NCBI GenBank assembly: GCA_964427875.1
Contig: CAYRVX010000017.1
Coordinates: 1-64,000 of the forward strand
DNA: 64,000 nt
Reading direction: 5' to 3'
Source of the DNA: CAYRVX01 sp964427875
GTDB lineage: Bacteria > Planctomycetota > Phycisphaerae > SM23-33
The notes under the pieces: model-generated
What the model saw: the letters and a program-made list of their open reading frames with translations, nothing else
What the model was told of the DNA's origin: nothing
Database searches by the model: none
Made by a program: the position numbers and the translations under genes
Shown: positions 16,745 through 25,613 of the stretch, one piece after another
Layout of the letters: each line of letters starts with the position of its first letter
How positions within the stretch are numbered: the stretch's first letter is position 1

Positions 16745-17707
16745 TTATGAATTCAGCGATTGTGTCCCCCGGCGTTCCGGCGGGGGGCCCCCGGTCGCCG
16801 GGGCCGGCTGCGCGGTGCCCCGCGTGGCCTTCCCGTGAAGGATGCCTTTCTCGTCGAACCAGAGCTTGTCCATGCAGAGGAAGCGGTTCCACCTCCTCGT
16901 GTCGTCTTTCTGCTGGTGATAAATGTGCCACAGTGCCCCGGCGCGGTCCCGGATCACGCAGCCGTGACCGGGCCCCAGCGCGCGGGAGCCCCTCTTGAGG
17001 ATCGGGTTGCCCGCGTACTTGGTGAACGGGCCGGTGGGCTTGGCGGCCGTGGCGTAGCCGACCGCGTAGTCCAGCGTGTGGGCCGCGCTGCCGGAATAGA
17101 GCAGGTAATACGTCCCCTTGTGCTTCAACATCCAGGGCCCCTCGGTGACCGCCGCGCCCTTCTTCTCCCACGGCTCGGTCGGCTGGATGATCCGGACGGC
17201 CTCGCCGTGCTTCGCCAGCGGCGTGGCCATGGGCTGAACGTGGATCCGGAAGCCCGGGAGCTTGACGTAGTAGAGGTAGTGCTTCCCGTCGTCGTCGCGG
17301 AACATGTGGGCGTCGATCGCGCCGCGGACGAGGTCCGTTCGGCCGAGGAAGGGCCCGTTGGGATCGTCGGCGACGGCCACGCCGACCCGCCGGTTGACGG
17401 TGTAATACAGGTAGAACTTCCCGTCGCCCGGGTCGCCGAAGACGTCGGGTGCCCATATGCCGGGCTCGTCCGCCCGGAACACCTTCGGCCCCTTCTTCCA
17501 GTGGACCAGGTCCGCCGACGTGTAGACGTGGTAGCCGCCGCGGCCGCCCGTGGGGTACAGGTGATACACGCCGCGGTGGAAGATGACGCACGGGTCGGCC
17601 GGGCCGATCTCGTCGATGATCGGGTTCGTGTAGTTCTTCTCGCCCGCCGCGCCGGCGGCGCCGAGGGCCACAATGGGCAGCAGCAGAAGTCCAAGTGTTC
17701 TCATCAT
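16745..17707 (-). CDS. secreted glycoside hydrolase family 43 enzyme
   Basis: Five-bladed beta-propeller glycosidase of 320 residues, of the group that removes arabinose or xylose from plant polysaccharides. A signal peptide (residues 1-22) indicates export. The three acidic residues expected for GH43 are in place: D38 (GPADPC, base), D132 (IDAHMF, pKa modulator) and E189 (VTEGPW, acid). The blade motif IWAPDVF at 84-90 is also typical. Arabinosidase, xylosidase and galactosidase activities all occur in this family, so the substrate is open. The C-terminal Pro/Gly-rich tail after about residue 300 looks disordered. It stands alone on the minus strand, divergent from the DUF1080 gene. Confidence 0.85.
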   Translation of the reverse strand: MMRTLGLLLLPIVALGAAGAAGEKNYTNPIIDEIGPADPCVIFHRGVYHLYPTGGRGGYHVYTSADLVHWKKGPKVFRADEPGIWAPDVFGDPGDGKFYLYYTVNRRVGVAVADDPNGPFLGRTDLVRGAIDAHMFRDDDGKHYLYYVKLPGFRIHVQPMATPLAKHGEAVRIIQPTEPWEKKGAAVTEGPWMLKHKGTYYLLYSGSAAHTLDYAVGYATAAKPTGPFTKYAGNPILKRGSRALGPGHGCVIRDRAGALWHIYHQQKDDTRRWNRFLCMDKLWFDEKGILHGKATRGTAQPAPATGGPPPERRGTQSLNS

Positions 17708-17883
17708 GCCATGCTCCGCTATTGCCTTGTAGGATACACACTCGCGATGCCGACGTGCGCTGCGAAACCCCGGAAAACCGCGCGCGGACTTGATCCGCCG
17801 CCGAAGAAATGCGGACTGCTCAGGCCGATGCGCCTCCGGCGCCGGTTGAACGTCTTGTATCGAGAACGCAAGGAGAGATCACC

Positions 17884-18972
17884 ATGACGAGAACGTCTGC
17901 ACGCGTGCTCAGGTCGGCACTGGTTGCCGCGATGGTCCTGGGCGTCGCCATTCACGTCGCCGCCGCGCCGAAGAAGGCCAGCGGCGTGTACGCCTCCATC
18001 GAGGAGGCCCGCAAGGCCGGGCCGGACTTCGATGTCCAGGGCGAGTACGAAGGCACCGTCGCCGGCGACGCCAAGAGGAAGATCGGCGTGCAGGTGATCG
18101 CGCTGGGTCGCGGGGCGTTCCAGGCGGTCTTCCTGCCCGGCGGGCTGCCCGGCGCCGGGTGGGACGGGAAGGACAAGATCCTCTGTCAGGGCAGGCTCGA
18201 CGGCGGCAAGGCCGTCTTCACGCCCGCGGAGGGCAAGCGGAAGTACATGGCCGGGCCGCCGGAGCAGTTCAGCGCGACCAGGCAGTTCCCTCCCGCCGGG
18301 CAGAAGGCATACGCCGCCACGGTCGCCGGCGCCAGGCTCACCGGCAAGACCGACACCGGCGAGGCGATCGCGGCGAAGAAGGTCGTCCGCAAGAGCCCGA
18401 CGCTCGGCGCCAAGCCGCCGAAGGGGGCGACCGTTCTCTTGCCGTACGAGCCCGGCAAGCCGCCGTCGCTGGAGGAGTGGACGAACCAGAAATGGCAGCC
18501 CAAGCCCTCCGGCTGCGTGCGGGTGACCGGCGGAAGCAGCCGGACGAAGAAGCAGTTCTCCGGCTCGTGGGTGCTGCACGTGGAGTTCAAGACGCCATTC
18601 CGTCCGACTGCCCGCAGCCAGGGGCGCGGCAACAGCGGCGTCTACGCCCCGGGCGGGAAGGAGGTGCAGGTGCTGGACTCGTTCGGCCTGGAGGGCCTGG
18701 CCAACGAGTGCGGCGGGATCTACAAGAGCATTTCTCCCCGCGTGAACATGTGCCTGCCGCCGCTGTCATGGCAGACGTACGACATCACGTACCATTCGCC
18801 GAAGCCGGGCCCGGACGGCAAGGCCGGGCAGGCGTGGTACAAGGTCGTGCACAACGGCGTGACGATCCACGAGAAGGTCCCGCTCGGCCGGGGACGGACG
18901 GGCTCGCTTAACCTCCAGGACCACGGCAACCCGGTCGGCTACCGCAACATCTGGATCGTCGTGAAGGACTGA
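17884..18972 (+). CDS. secreted DUF1080 (3-keto-disaccharide hydrolase-like) protein
   Basis: Exported protein of 362 residues with a signal peptide (1-27, ending VAAAPKK). The C-terminal half (about 185-362) is the DUF1080 concanavalin-like fold, seen from VLHVEFKTPF, GNSGVY and YDITYHSP; some members hydrolyse 3-keto-disaccharides, others probably only bind sugars. The N-terminal part (30-170) is a separate module found with DUF1080 in planctomycete proteins. The ATG at 17884 follows AAGGAGA, a good ribosome-binding site; upstream in-frame starts add sequence without a signal peptide. The flanking Gfo/Idh/MocA genes fit a 3-keto-sugar pathway, since oxidoreductases of that family can form 3-keto sugars; this is inference. 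Confidence 0.82.
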   Translation: MTRTSARVLRSALVAAMVLGVAIHVAAAPKKASGVYASIEEARKAGPDFDVQGEYEGTVAGDAKRKIGVQVIALGRGAFQAVFLPGGLPGAGWDGKDKILCQGRLDGGKAVFTPAEGKRKYMAGPPEQFSATRQFPPAGQKAYAATVAGARLTGKTDTGEAIAAKKVVRKSPTLGAKPPKGATVLLPYEPGKPPSLEEWTNQKWQPKPSGCVRVTGGSSRTKKQFSGSWVLHVEFKTPFRPTARSQGRGNSGVYAPGGKEVQVLDSFGLEGLANECGGIYKSISPRVNMCLPPLSWQTYDITYHSPKPGPDGKAGQAWYKVVHNGVTIHEKVPLGRGRTGSLNLQDHGNPVGYRNIWIVVKD

Positions 18973-19003
18973 CCGGTGCGGCCTTCGGCCGGGGACAAAT
19001 GCT

Positions 19004-19038
19004 TAATGACGAATGTCGAATGACGAATGACGAATGAC
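19004..19038. repeat. single arm of 7-nt GAATGAC tandem repeats
   Basis: Five consecutive units (TAATGAC, GAATGTC, GAATGAC, GAATGAC, GAATGAC) lie just after the DUF1080 stop. The same unit forms the inverted arms of the element at 53727-53898, but here no opposed arm is present within 200 bp. A further stem (GGAGGTCTTGTCTGCG with CGCAGGCAAGGCCTC, about 19041-19090) and an octamer-like string CTCTGAGGCTCTGCGTCTCTGCGG (19130-19153) fill the rest of this convergent spacer. Confidence 0.8.
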
Positions 19039-19170
19039 GCCGGAGGTCTTGTCTGCGCTCGGCCACCGGATGATCGCAGGCAAGGCCTCATCTCCAATAT
19101 CATATTACGATGTCACAATGTCTTAAGTCCTCTGAGGCTCTGCGTCTCTGCGGTGAACACACTACCCCGG

Positions 19171-20415
19171 CTATGCCTGCTTGAGCATCGTCAGCGGGTT
19201 CTTCCGGTTCTTCAGCGGCATCGCCGCGGGGCGGCCGAGGCGGTGCGACTCGAAGACCGCCGCGATCATCTCGGTGGCCGTGCGGGCCTCGTGGATGCCG
19301 CCGGCCGGGCGGGCGCCGGTCGAGACGGCCGCGATCAGGTCCTTGACGGCCAGCACGTTGCCCGCGTGCAGGCCGCCGTCGGTGAGCGGCTCGGGCTTGC
19401 CCACGCCGGCGGAGCTTATCGGCACCCACTTGCTGCCGGTCCGCCCGGGCGACCAGGAGGAGTCGGCCAGCAGATACGCATCCGGCAGAAACCCCGTGCC
19501 CATGCGCACCGCGCCCTTTGACCCGTAGATCCACAGGCCGAAACGGGAGGGCCTGCCTGCGGCGTTCCGCACGGAATCGAAGCAGGCCGCCGCGCCGCCG
19601 GCCAGCCGGTACGTCGCGTGGACCTCGTCGCCCGCCAGCGGGCCGATTCCCTCGGCGCCGGCCTTGACGTCGCCGGCGGCGACGGGCCTTCCGGCCTGAT
19701 GCACGCTGGCGAAACACCACTGGGGCGCGCCGCCGAAGAGGTGCATCAGGTCCATCACGTGCGTGCCGAGGACCCAGAGGTCCTCGCCGCCGCCGCGGCG
19801 GTCCTCCTTGCCGCGCCCGCGGAGCTCCACCACCTTGCCGATTAGCCCCGAGCGGATCAGCTCCCGAACGATCGCGATCTTCGGGCTGTAGCGCGTCTGG
19901 TGCGCGATGACCAGCTTGACCTTGTGCTTCTCGCACGCGGCGGCCATCTCGTCGGCCTCGGCGAGCGTTCGACACATGGGCTTTTCCAGATAGATGCCTC
20001 GCGCGCCCCGCTCGGCCGCGGCCACGACCATGTCGCGGTGCTGATCGAGCCGGCGAGGGCAGACGCCGATGAGGTCGCAGCGGGCCTCATCGAGCATCTT
20101 GCGGTAGTCGGCGTAGCCCTTGGGCGCCCGGAGGCGCTTGACGGCCTGGGCGAGTCCCTTCTCGTCGGCGTCGGCCACGGCGGCGATCCGGCAGCCGGGG
20201 ACGTCCAGCCAGACCTTGTCCAGCCCGTGGCCGTAATTGCCCCGCCCGGTGTGGCCGATCACGCCGACGCGATACGTCTTCGGCCTGCCCTCGGCGTCTC
20301 CGGTCAGCTTCGCTTTGGCACCGGCCATCGCCAACCCCGCCGCGCCCGCGAGAAAGACCCGGCGGTCCACCGCCGTTCTGCGCCCGTCATTGTCGGGGGA
20401 AGCCTTCGCCGTCAT
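19171..20415 (-). CDS. Tat-exported Gfo/Idh/MocA family oxidoreductase
   Basis: NAD(P)-dependent sugar-type oxidoreductase of 414 residues. A twin-arginine leader (DRRVFLAGAAGLAMAG) spans about 18-35. The nucleotide-binding motif is GVIGHTGRGNYG (about 52-63), and the family EKP motif appears as YLEKPMCRT near residue 142. The C-terminal half has the family alpha/beta substrate domain, with AGNVLAVKDLI near 352. The stop is followed by a Lys/Leu-rich short tail. It follows the next Gfo/Idh/MocA gene by 56 bp on the same strand, so both are probably in one transcript and may act on related substrates. Substrate unknown. Confidence 0.87.
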   Translation of the reverse strand: MTAKASPDNDGRRTAVDRRVFLAGAAGLAMAGAKAKLTGDAEGRPKTYRVGVIGHTGRGNYGHGLDKVWLDVPGCRIAAVADADEKGLAQAVKRLRAPKGYADYRKMLDEARCDLIGVCPRRLDQHRDMVVAAAERGARGIYLEKPMCRTLAEADEMAAACEKHKVKLVIAHQTRYSPKIAIVRELIRSGLIGKVVELRGRGKEDRRGGGEDLWVLGTHVMDLMHLFGGAPQWCFASVHQAGRPVAAGDVKAGAEGIGPLAGDEVHATYRLAGGAAACFDSVRNAAGRPSRFGLWIYGSKGAVRMGTGFLPDAYLLADSSWSPGRTGSKWVPISSAGVGKPEPLTDGGLHAGNVLAVKDLIAAVSTGARPAGGIHEARTATEMIAAVFESHRLGRPAAMPLKNRKNPLTMLKQA

Positions 20416-20471
20416 TGCTTTGCTCCAGGGTCCAAAATGAAAGCCGCGACCGGAAGGGAGCGGGGCTCAGC

Positions 20472-21908
20472 TCACGACACCTCCGGCACGCCGAACGGCT
20501 GGCGGTAGTAGCCCCGGGCCAGCTCGTTCGCGGCCCGGTTGTCCTTGAAGGTCTCGCTCTTCGCGTCGATCTCCAGCCACGGGCCGAGCGTGACGGCCTT
20601 GGCCTCCACGTCGATCTCCCAGCCCTTCAGATACGTCATCAGCCGGGCGAACATCTCCTCCCAGACCTCGATGCCCTTGACCTGCTCGAGCATTTCCTTC
20701 CGGCTGGCCTTCCTGCCCAGCCGGTAGGAGATGTTGCCCGCGTGGCAGACGGCGGTGGACAGGTGGCCCTCGGCGACGTCGGCGTTGAGGTCCTCGCGCT
20801 TGTGGCTGCGGACGGCCCGGATGAAGTTCTCGAAGTGGTCCTCCCCGCCGCCGAACGTCTTGACCTGCTTGCCGGCGTTGTCATAGGCCCGCCCGGCGGG
20901 GATGTTCACGTAGCCGCCCTCGCACTGCACGCAGATGCCCGTCCTCTGGCCGCGGTAGGCGGGCATGTTCTTGGCGCCCTTGGCGGCCGTCATGTTGTGC
21001 ACCTCGTAGAGGATCGGGGCCTGGGGGAAGTCGTAGTAGATGATCTGCGTGTTGGGCACGTCGGCGACGTCGTCCCAGAGAAACCGCCCGCCGATGCTCA
21101 TCACCCGCCGCGGCAGCTCGGTCGCCCCGAGGCACCACCGGGCCATGTCGATCTCGTGGACGCCCTGGTTGCACGATTCGCCGTCGCCGGTGTTCCACAC
21201 GAAGCTGCAATCGTAGTGCAGCCGGTTGCGGTACAGCGGGAGCTTCCTCGCCGGCCCGCACCACAGGTCGTAGTCCACGGTCTCGGGGATCGCCAGCGGC
21301 TCGGCGCGCTTGCCGATCGGCCCGCGCGGCTTGTTGGCGAAGGCCGTGATGTGCCGGATCTTCCCGAGGCCCCCCTTCCGGACCCACCGGATCGCCTCGA
21401 TAACGCTCCGCTGGCTTCGGCGCTGCGTGCCCGTCTGCACGATGCAGTTGTGCTTGCGGGCGGCGTTGACCATCTGGCGGCCCTCCCAGATGTAGTGGGA
21501 GAGGGGCTTCTCGACGTAGACGTGCTTGCCCGCCTGGCACGCCCAGACGGTCCCCAGGCCGTGCCAGTAGTTCTGCGTGGCGTTGGAGATCACGTCGATG
21601 TCCTTGCGCTCGAGGAGCTTTCGCACGTCGACGTACCGGTCAACCTTGAGTTTGTGGTTCTTCTCGAGCTGCTCGGCGCAGCGGCCCATGCGCCGGCGGT
21701 CGGCGTCGCAGAGGGCCACGACGCGCACGCCGGTCTGGCGCTGCATCCGGGGCACGTGCGAGCCGGCGCCCCGCCCGCCGATGCCGACGACGCCCACGCG
21801 GATCTCCTCGTTGGCCCCGAGGATCCTCGACGCGCTCGCCAGCGGCAGCCCGGCCGCCGCCGAGGCCGCAAGCGACCTCTTCAGAAACGCCCTGCGATTG
21901 ATTGACAT
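20472..21908 (-). CDS. Tat-exported Gfo/Idh/MocA family oxidoreductase
   Basis: Second member of the pair, 478 residues, opening with a textbook twin-arginine leader (INRRAFLKRSLAASAAAG). The dinucleotide motif is GVVGIGGRGAG (about 39-49), and the EKP motif is VYVEKPLSHY near residue 132. The substrate domain includes CNQGVHEIDMARW (near 245), a conserved helix of this family. The ATG at 21908 was chosen because it gives a normal Tat leader; the open frame continues 64 residues upstream without family similarity. The promoter probably lies in 21909-22000. Its role in a sugar or polyol oxidation pathway is inferred from family and neighbours. Confidence 0.88.
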   Translation of the reverse strand: MSINRRAFLKRSLAASAAAGLPLASASRILGANEEIRVGVVGIGGRGAGSHVPRMQRQTGVRVVALCDADRRRMGRCAEQLEKNHKLKVDRYVDVRKLLERKDIDVISNATQNYWHGLGTVWACQAGKHVYVEKPLSHYIWEGRQMVNAARKHNCIVQTGTQRRSQRSVIEAIRWVRKGGLGKIRHITAFANKPRGPIGKRAEPLAIPETVDYDLWCGPARKLPLYRNRLHYDCSFVWNTGDGESCNQGVHEIDMARWCLGATELPRRVMSIGGRFLWDDVADVPNTQIIYYDFPQAPILYEVHNMTAAKGAKNMPAYRGQRTGICVQCEGGYVNIPAGRAYDNAGKQVKTFGGGEDHFENFIRAVRSHKREDLNADVAEGHLSTAVCHAGNISYRLGRKASRKEMLEQVKGIEVWEEMFARLMTYLKGWEIDVEAKAVTLGPWLEIDAKSETFKDNRAANELARGYYRQPFGVPEVS

Positions 21909-22059
21909 GGCAGTATCACCTCCCGCTTGAATTGAGGGCCGTGCACCATCGCGTATGATCTTACCATGCAACCAGCCCTCTTCAAGCTTCGCTTGCCCCG
22001 CCGAGAGACAAGGGGTGCACGTCCGCTTTGTGGGGAGGTGCCTGGCCGAGTCGAGCTCC

Positions 22060-22371
22060 TCAGGCGCGAAGGGCCGGAAGGATTTGTCCGGCGGCGCCAC
22101 CCGCCGCAGTCCTGCGCCCGTTGATCACAGCCTCGAAGGCACGAAAGGAACCCCCGGGATCCCAGCGTCCTTCCGCCCCACCGGGGCTCGTCTCGAGGGG
22201 AGGCCTGCCCACGCACGCGTCAAGGGTCTTCCCGAAGCAGGACCGCGCGGCTGGGCACCATTCGGCGCAGTTCCGCGGGCATTTCTGGGGGATGGTCGCC
22301 CGGCACCGGCAGCGGGCTATCGGGGCGTCGCTGAACATCTCCAGCTCCCGGCCACAGGCAGCACATCTCAC
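22060..22371 (-). CDS. possible small cysteine-rich protein, perhaps truncated
   Basis: An open frame of 103 codons from a GTG at 22371, or 93 from an ATG at 22338, is rich in cysteine pairs: CAACG, ARCRC, then QKCPRNCAEWCPAARSC. The last motif looks like a compact metal- or cluster-binding knot. The frame stays open upstream and contains another CxxxC (CLKWC), but no start codon is available there before the end of the PEP-CTERM gene, which hints at a 5' truncation. The last 40 residues are low in complexity. Codon third positions are GC-rich like real genes nearby. I do not recognise the family. The rest of 21909-22502 shows nothing I can support. Confidence 0.35.
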   Translation of the reverse strand: MRCAACGRELEMFSDAPIARCRCRATIPQKCPRNCAEWCPAARSCFGKTLDACVGRPPLETSPGGAEGRWDPGGSFRAFEAVINGRRTAAGGAAGQILPALRA

Positions 22372-22502
22372 CTGCCCGTTCGTCAGGTCGGGCGCCGAGA
22401 TCTCCCGTGGACCTTTATGCGTAGGGCACCATTTGAGGCATCCGCCGGGCGCCGACGAGTTGTTGCGGCCCGGTCGGCCAAAGGGGGGAGCGTGATAGTC
22501 GC

Positions 22503-23576
22503 CTACGCCTTCCGGCGTCGGCGAAGCGAGGCAACCGCCAGGACTGATAGCAAAGCCGCCGTGCTCGGTTCGGGCAATGGCTCGCGGCCGGGGACGGTGA
22601 CAATGTCCAGATTGTCTATGCCTACACTGCAATTCTCCTCCGACGGCCACCATTCGATCGAGGTGATCGGATCGGCCGAGATCAGGCGCAGCGTCTCTGC
22701 GAAGTCATACGTCCCTGGCAAGGTCCCCGAGGTGGCGGAGGCGACAACGTGCCCGTCGGCGTCCTTGGCCAGCATCGTGACGGTGCGTCCAGCCGCGGTG
22801 GTCACGTCCACACTGACGCCGAAGACGGGCTCGTCGAAATCCGCGACAATGTTGAACCCTGGGGGATAGGAGCAGCGGTTGGACCGAAGGGACCCCTGGC
22901 CATCCGCCCCGCAGTAATGGTACAGCGACTCTTTCCGGTCATTGGACAGCCACCGCGCGAACTGCACGCCCATCCCATCGAAAACCCCAAAGCCCCGCCA
23001 AGTCGGGATCGCTCCGGCGTAAGGCGCGAGCGGAGCGTCCTCGGAGTCGAAGTCGATCAGGAACTCCTCCGGCCAAGCCGGGCGCGGGAGCACCTCGAAC
23101 TCCACGGGCTGGCTCATGCCGACACCAAGCACCTCGCCCGTCAGCATGTGTCTGCCCGAAGTGATATCGTGATGCCGGTAGCTGGGTCCAGGATGCCACG
23201 TGTACGAGCCATTCGCCGGGATGGTCCGCCGGCTGGGATACGCCACGGCAGCCCAGAAACCTTCCTCTCCGTCCAGGTAGTACTTGCACTGCAGACTGCT
23301 GTTGAAGTCCAACGTCACGTCGCTGTCACGTGGGTTGTGTACGGTGACACCGAAGCCAATGTACTCGCCCGGGAGGTAGGCCTGCTGGTTCACCGCCGCG
23401 GTGATCTCGAGCGGCGGAGGCAGGATAATGTCATACGAGCCCCCCGGCCCTCCTATCACCTCGATCAACTGGGGGATTTCCGCGGCCGCGGCATCTGCGG
23501 AAGCACACATCACCTGGCCCCCGGCGGCGGCCATCACGGTCACCAGTTGTGCGAAGGAAGCTCTCAACCCGTTCAT
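22503..23576 (-). CDS. secreted PEP-CTERM protein
   Basis: Exported protein of 357 residues without a catalytic domain I recognise. A weak signal region (residues 1-30, ending ASADAAAA) is followed by a beta-rich segment with VTVHNPRDSDVTLDF (about 70-85), typical of an immunoglobulin-like fold. A second beta-sandwich region follows, then a PEP-CTERM tail (LPEPSTAALL, hydrophobic helix, RRRRKA). The tail directs exosortase-dependent export. The start is uncertain: ATG at 23576 has GGTGG just upstream, and an in-frame alternative 48 bp further up would spoil the signal peptide. The end of DUF166 lies 180 bp upstream. Confidence 0.75.
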   Translation of the reverse strand: MNGLRASFAQLVTVMAAAGGQVMCASADAAAAEIPQLIEVIGGPGGSYDIILPPPLEITAAVNQQAYLPGEYIGFGVTVHNPRDSDVTLDFNSSLQCKYYLDGEEGFWAAVAYPSRRTIPANGSYTWHPGPSYRHHDITSGRHMLTGEVLGVGMSQPVEFEVLPRPAWPEEFLIDFDSEDAPLAPYAGAIPTWRGFGVFDGMGVQFARWLSNDRKESLYHYCGADGQGSLRSNRCSYPPGFNIVADFDEPVFGVSVDVTTAAGRTVTMLAKDADGHVVASATSGTLPGTYDFAETLRLISADPITSIEWWPSEENCSVGIDNLDIVTVPGREPLPEPSTAALLSVLAVASLRRRRKA

Positions 23577-23756
23577 CCACCAGTGATGATCTTGTACCCG
23601 CGCGCTTGGCCGCACCGCGACCATACCCAGAGGATACGCGGTAGTCTTGGCTCAGTCAAGGGCAGACCAACGCGTTGGATCTGCAGGGGCGCGGTCCGCG
23701 TTGGACGACGGGAGAGACTGCGCGGACAGCATCGGAATCGCTGTCCCACTGTCAGA

Positions 23757-24830
23757 TCAACGGCCCCTTCGGGGGCGAGTGATCTTGCCGGCTTCGGTGC
23801 GGACCTTGCCTTCCTGTTTGAGCAGGAGGACGGCGGAGGAGAGGGCGGCGGGGGTGAGCTTTCCCTCGCACTCGATGCCGGCGAGGGAGATGGCCTCGGC
23901 GGCGGCCAGGGCGGTGAGGATCGCCTCCTTTGCCCGTTCGATGTTCTCGATGTTCTCCTTCCGCGACGGGGGAGGGAAGACCATCTGCCCGACGGGAGAC
24001 CTTACCATGGCGGGCTCTCCCGCGCGGGCCTCGCCCGTGAGGGGCGTGAGGATCTCGTAATGCGCATCGCCGGCCACGTGCAGGATCGTATCGTCCAGCT
24101 CCTCGTCCCAGGCCATGCTCGCCGTGCAGGGGTAGCTGTGCAGGCGCCTGGAGACGACGTCGTACCGCAGGTCTTCGTCGGTGCGGCGGCCCTCCAGGTG
24201 CCGGGCGACGTAGTAGGTGGCCCCGCACGCGGCCGAGACGTGCACGTGCGCCCGCTCGATGACGCCCTCGCGAACGGTCAGCTCGACGGAGGGCTTTCCG
24301 ATGTGGAAGCGATCGCGGAACTCCGCCAGAGCGCCGCCCGCCGGCGGGTCAAACGCGCAGAACGGCTTGGGGAACGACACTTCCACCCGTGCGGGGGTGC
24401 AGATCTCTTCGGCCCGACGCATGGCCGCGCCGCTTACCCACCCGGGCGCCTCGATGGGCACGACCGCGCCCAGCGTGCCCCGCCGGCCGCAACGCTCCAG
24501 GAACTCCAGCAGGATCTGCTCGTGGACGTTGATGGCCAGGAGAATCTCGTGCGGGGGGATCTCGCGCGGGACGTACTGCTCGGGGTTCTCCAGGAGGTGC
24601 GGCAGCTCGCCGGGCAGGTCGATGATCCCCGCGATGCTGTCGCCGAACCTGCGGTCGTAGGCCTTGCGGCAGGCGGTGCAGTCCGCCCCGCAGGCCGTAC
24701 AGAAGCCCTCCTCAGAGACGAGGTTCCCGATCACCCTTGACGCGTAGACCTCGGAGAAGGTCTCCGTGTAGGCATCCTTCTCCTCTTGGGCACGCCTCTG
24801 GCGCCGGCTGCGCAGGATGAGGACTTTCAT
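23757..24830 (-). CDS. DUF166 family protein at end of Wood-Ljungdahl cluster
   Basis: Protein of 357 residues assigned to DUF166 from the motif set CGATYYVARHLEG, SYPCTASM and DDTILHVAG (about 215-260). The family is known mainly from methanogens and other organisms with the acetyl-CoA pathway; its function is unknown. The N-terminus holds a cysteine group CTACGADCTAC (about 44-54), a plausible metal or cluster site. Its ATG overlaps the acsE stop by four bases (ATGA), so it is translationally coupled to the methyltransferase and closes the cluster. A role in the corrinoid or folate side of the pathway is inference from this coupling. After about residue 290 the sequence is a short winged-helix-like segment. 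Confidence 0.8.
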   Translation of the reverse strand: MKVLILRSRRQRRAQEEKDAYTETFSEVYASRVIGNLVSEEGFCTACGADCTACRKAYDRRFGDSIAGIIDLPGELPHLLENPEQYVPREIPPHEILLAINVHEQILLEFLERCGRRGTLGAVVPIEAPGWVSGAAMRRAEEICTPARVEVSFPKPFCAFDPPAGGALAEFRDRFHIGKPSVELTVREGVIERAHVHVSAACGATYYVARHLEGRRTDEDLRYDVVSRRLHSYPCTASMAWDEELDDTILHVAGDAHYEILTPLTGEARAGEPAMVRSPVGQMVFPPPSRKENIENIERAKEAILTALAAAEAISLAGIECEGKLTPAALSSAVLLLKQEGKVRTEAGKITRPRRGR

Positions 24831-25600
24831 TTCCGCACGTAGGAATCCGCGTAGATCTCCCGGTTCATGACGAGCTCGGCCGTCAGGGCCGCGTTGACGA
24901 GGTCGGTGTCGAGCACATCGCAGATGGCCGCGTCCATCCCGCAGCCGATCGCCATCGCGAGGAAGATGCGGTTGATCAGGCCCTTCTGTATCGTGTCGTT
25001 GGAGACGTTGCTCAGCCCGCAGACGACGTGGGGCGGGGGGTCGGAGAAGGCCTGGAACTGCCGCGTCGCCTCGAGGATCTCCGTGGCCTGGTCCTGCATG
25101 TACTTCAGCGGCATGATGATCGGGTCGAGGAAGACGCGGTCGGGCCCGATGCCGAGCTCCATGGCCTTGGCGAGCACCTTGAAGGCGTTCTCGACCCGCT
25201 TGTCCGCGCTCTTGGGCGTGCCGGACTCGTCCATGCTCAGGCCGATGATGCCGGCGTCGTTCTCGGCGGCGACCGGCATCATGGAGTCGAGCTTCTCGTC
25301 GGCGGCCGTCGTGGAGTTTATCAGCGCGCCCGGGCGGGCCGCCTTGATCGCCTCGGCGAGGATGTTCGGCTTGTTCGTGTCGATGCAGATGGGCGTCTCA
25401 ACCGCATCCTGCACGGTCTCGATCATCCAGCACATGTCGGCGGGGTCGGCGGAGACGGCCCCGAGGTTGACGTCGAGGTAGCTGGCCCCCGCCTCGGCCT
25501 GCCTCTTGGCCCACATCTGAAGCGGGGCGGGGTCCTTGTCCATCACGGCCCGCTTTACGTCCTTGAAGCCCGTGTTGATCCGTTCTCCGATGAAGATCAT
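24827..25600 (-). CDS. acsE: methyltetrahydrofolate:corrinoid/iron-sulfur protein methyltransferase
   Basis: Transfers the methyl group of methyl-THF to the cobalt of the corrinoid/iron-sulfur protein (AcsCD), the last step before acetyl-CoA assembly. The 257-residue TIM barrel is the normal length for AcsE. Recognisable segments are the N-terminal IGERIN motif, ASYLDVNLG (about 40-48), PICIDTNKP (about 70-78), FLDPIIMPL (about 157-165) and CGLSNVSN (about 194-201), which line the folate and corrinoid pockets in this pterin-binding family. The gene lies 13 bp after acsD and overlaps DUF166. No cobalamin-binding domain is fused, in keeping with AcsE rather than MetH. Confidence 0.95.
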   Translation of the reverse strand: MIFIGERINTGFKDVKRAVMDKDPAPLQMWAKRQAEAGASYLDVNLGAVSADPADMCWMIETVQDAVETPICIDTNKPNILAEAIKAARPGALINSTTAADEKLDSMMPVAAENDAGIIGLSMDESGTPKSADKRVENAFKVLAKAMELGIGPDRVFLDPIIMPLKYMQDQATEILEATRQFQAFSDPPPHVVCGLSNVSNDTIQKGLINRIFLAMAIGCGMDAAICDVLDTDLVNAALTAELVMNREIYADSYVRK

Positions 25601-25613
25601 CGCGCCTGTCCTT

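Noticed and set aside
23766..24216. Thymidylate synthase function for the DUF166 protein
   Set aside because: The family has been loosely linked to thymidylate synthase, but no catalytic motif of that enzyme is visible and the operon context is the acetyl-CoA pathway.
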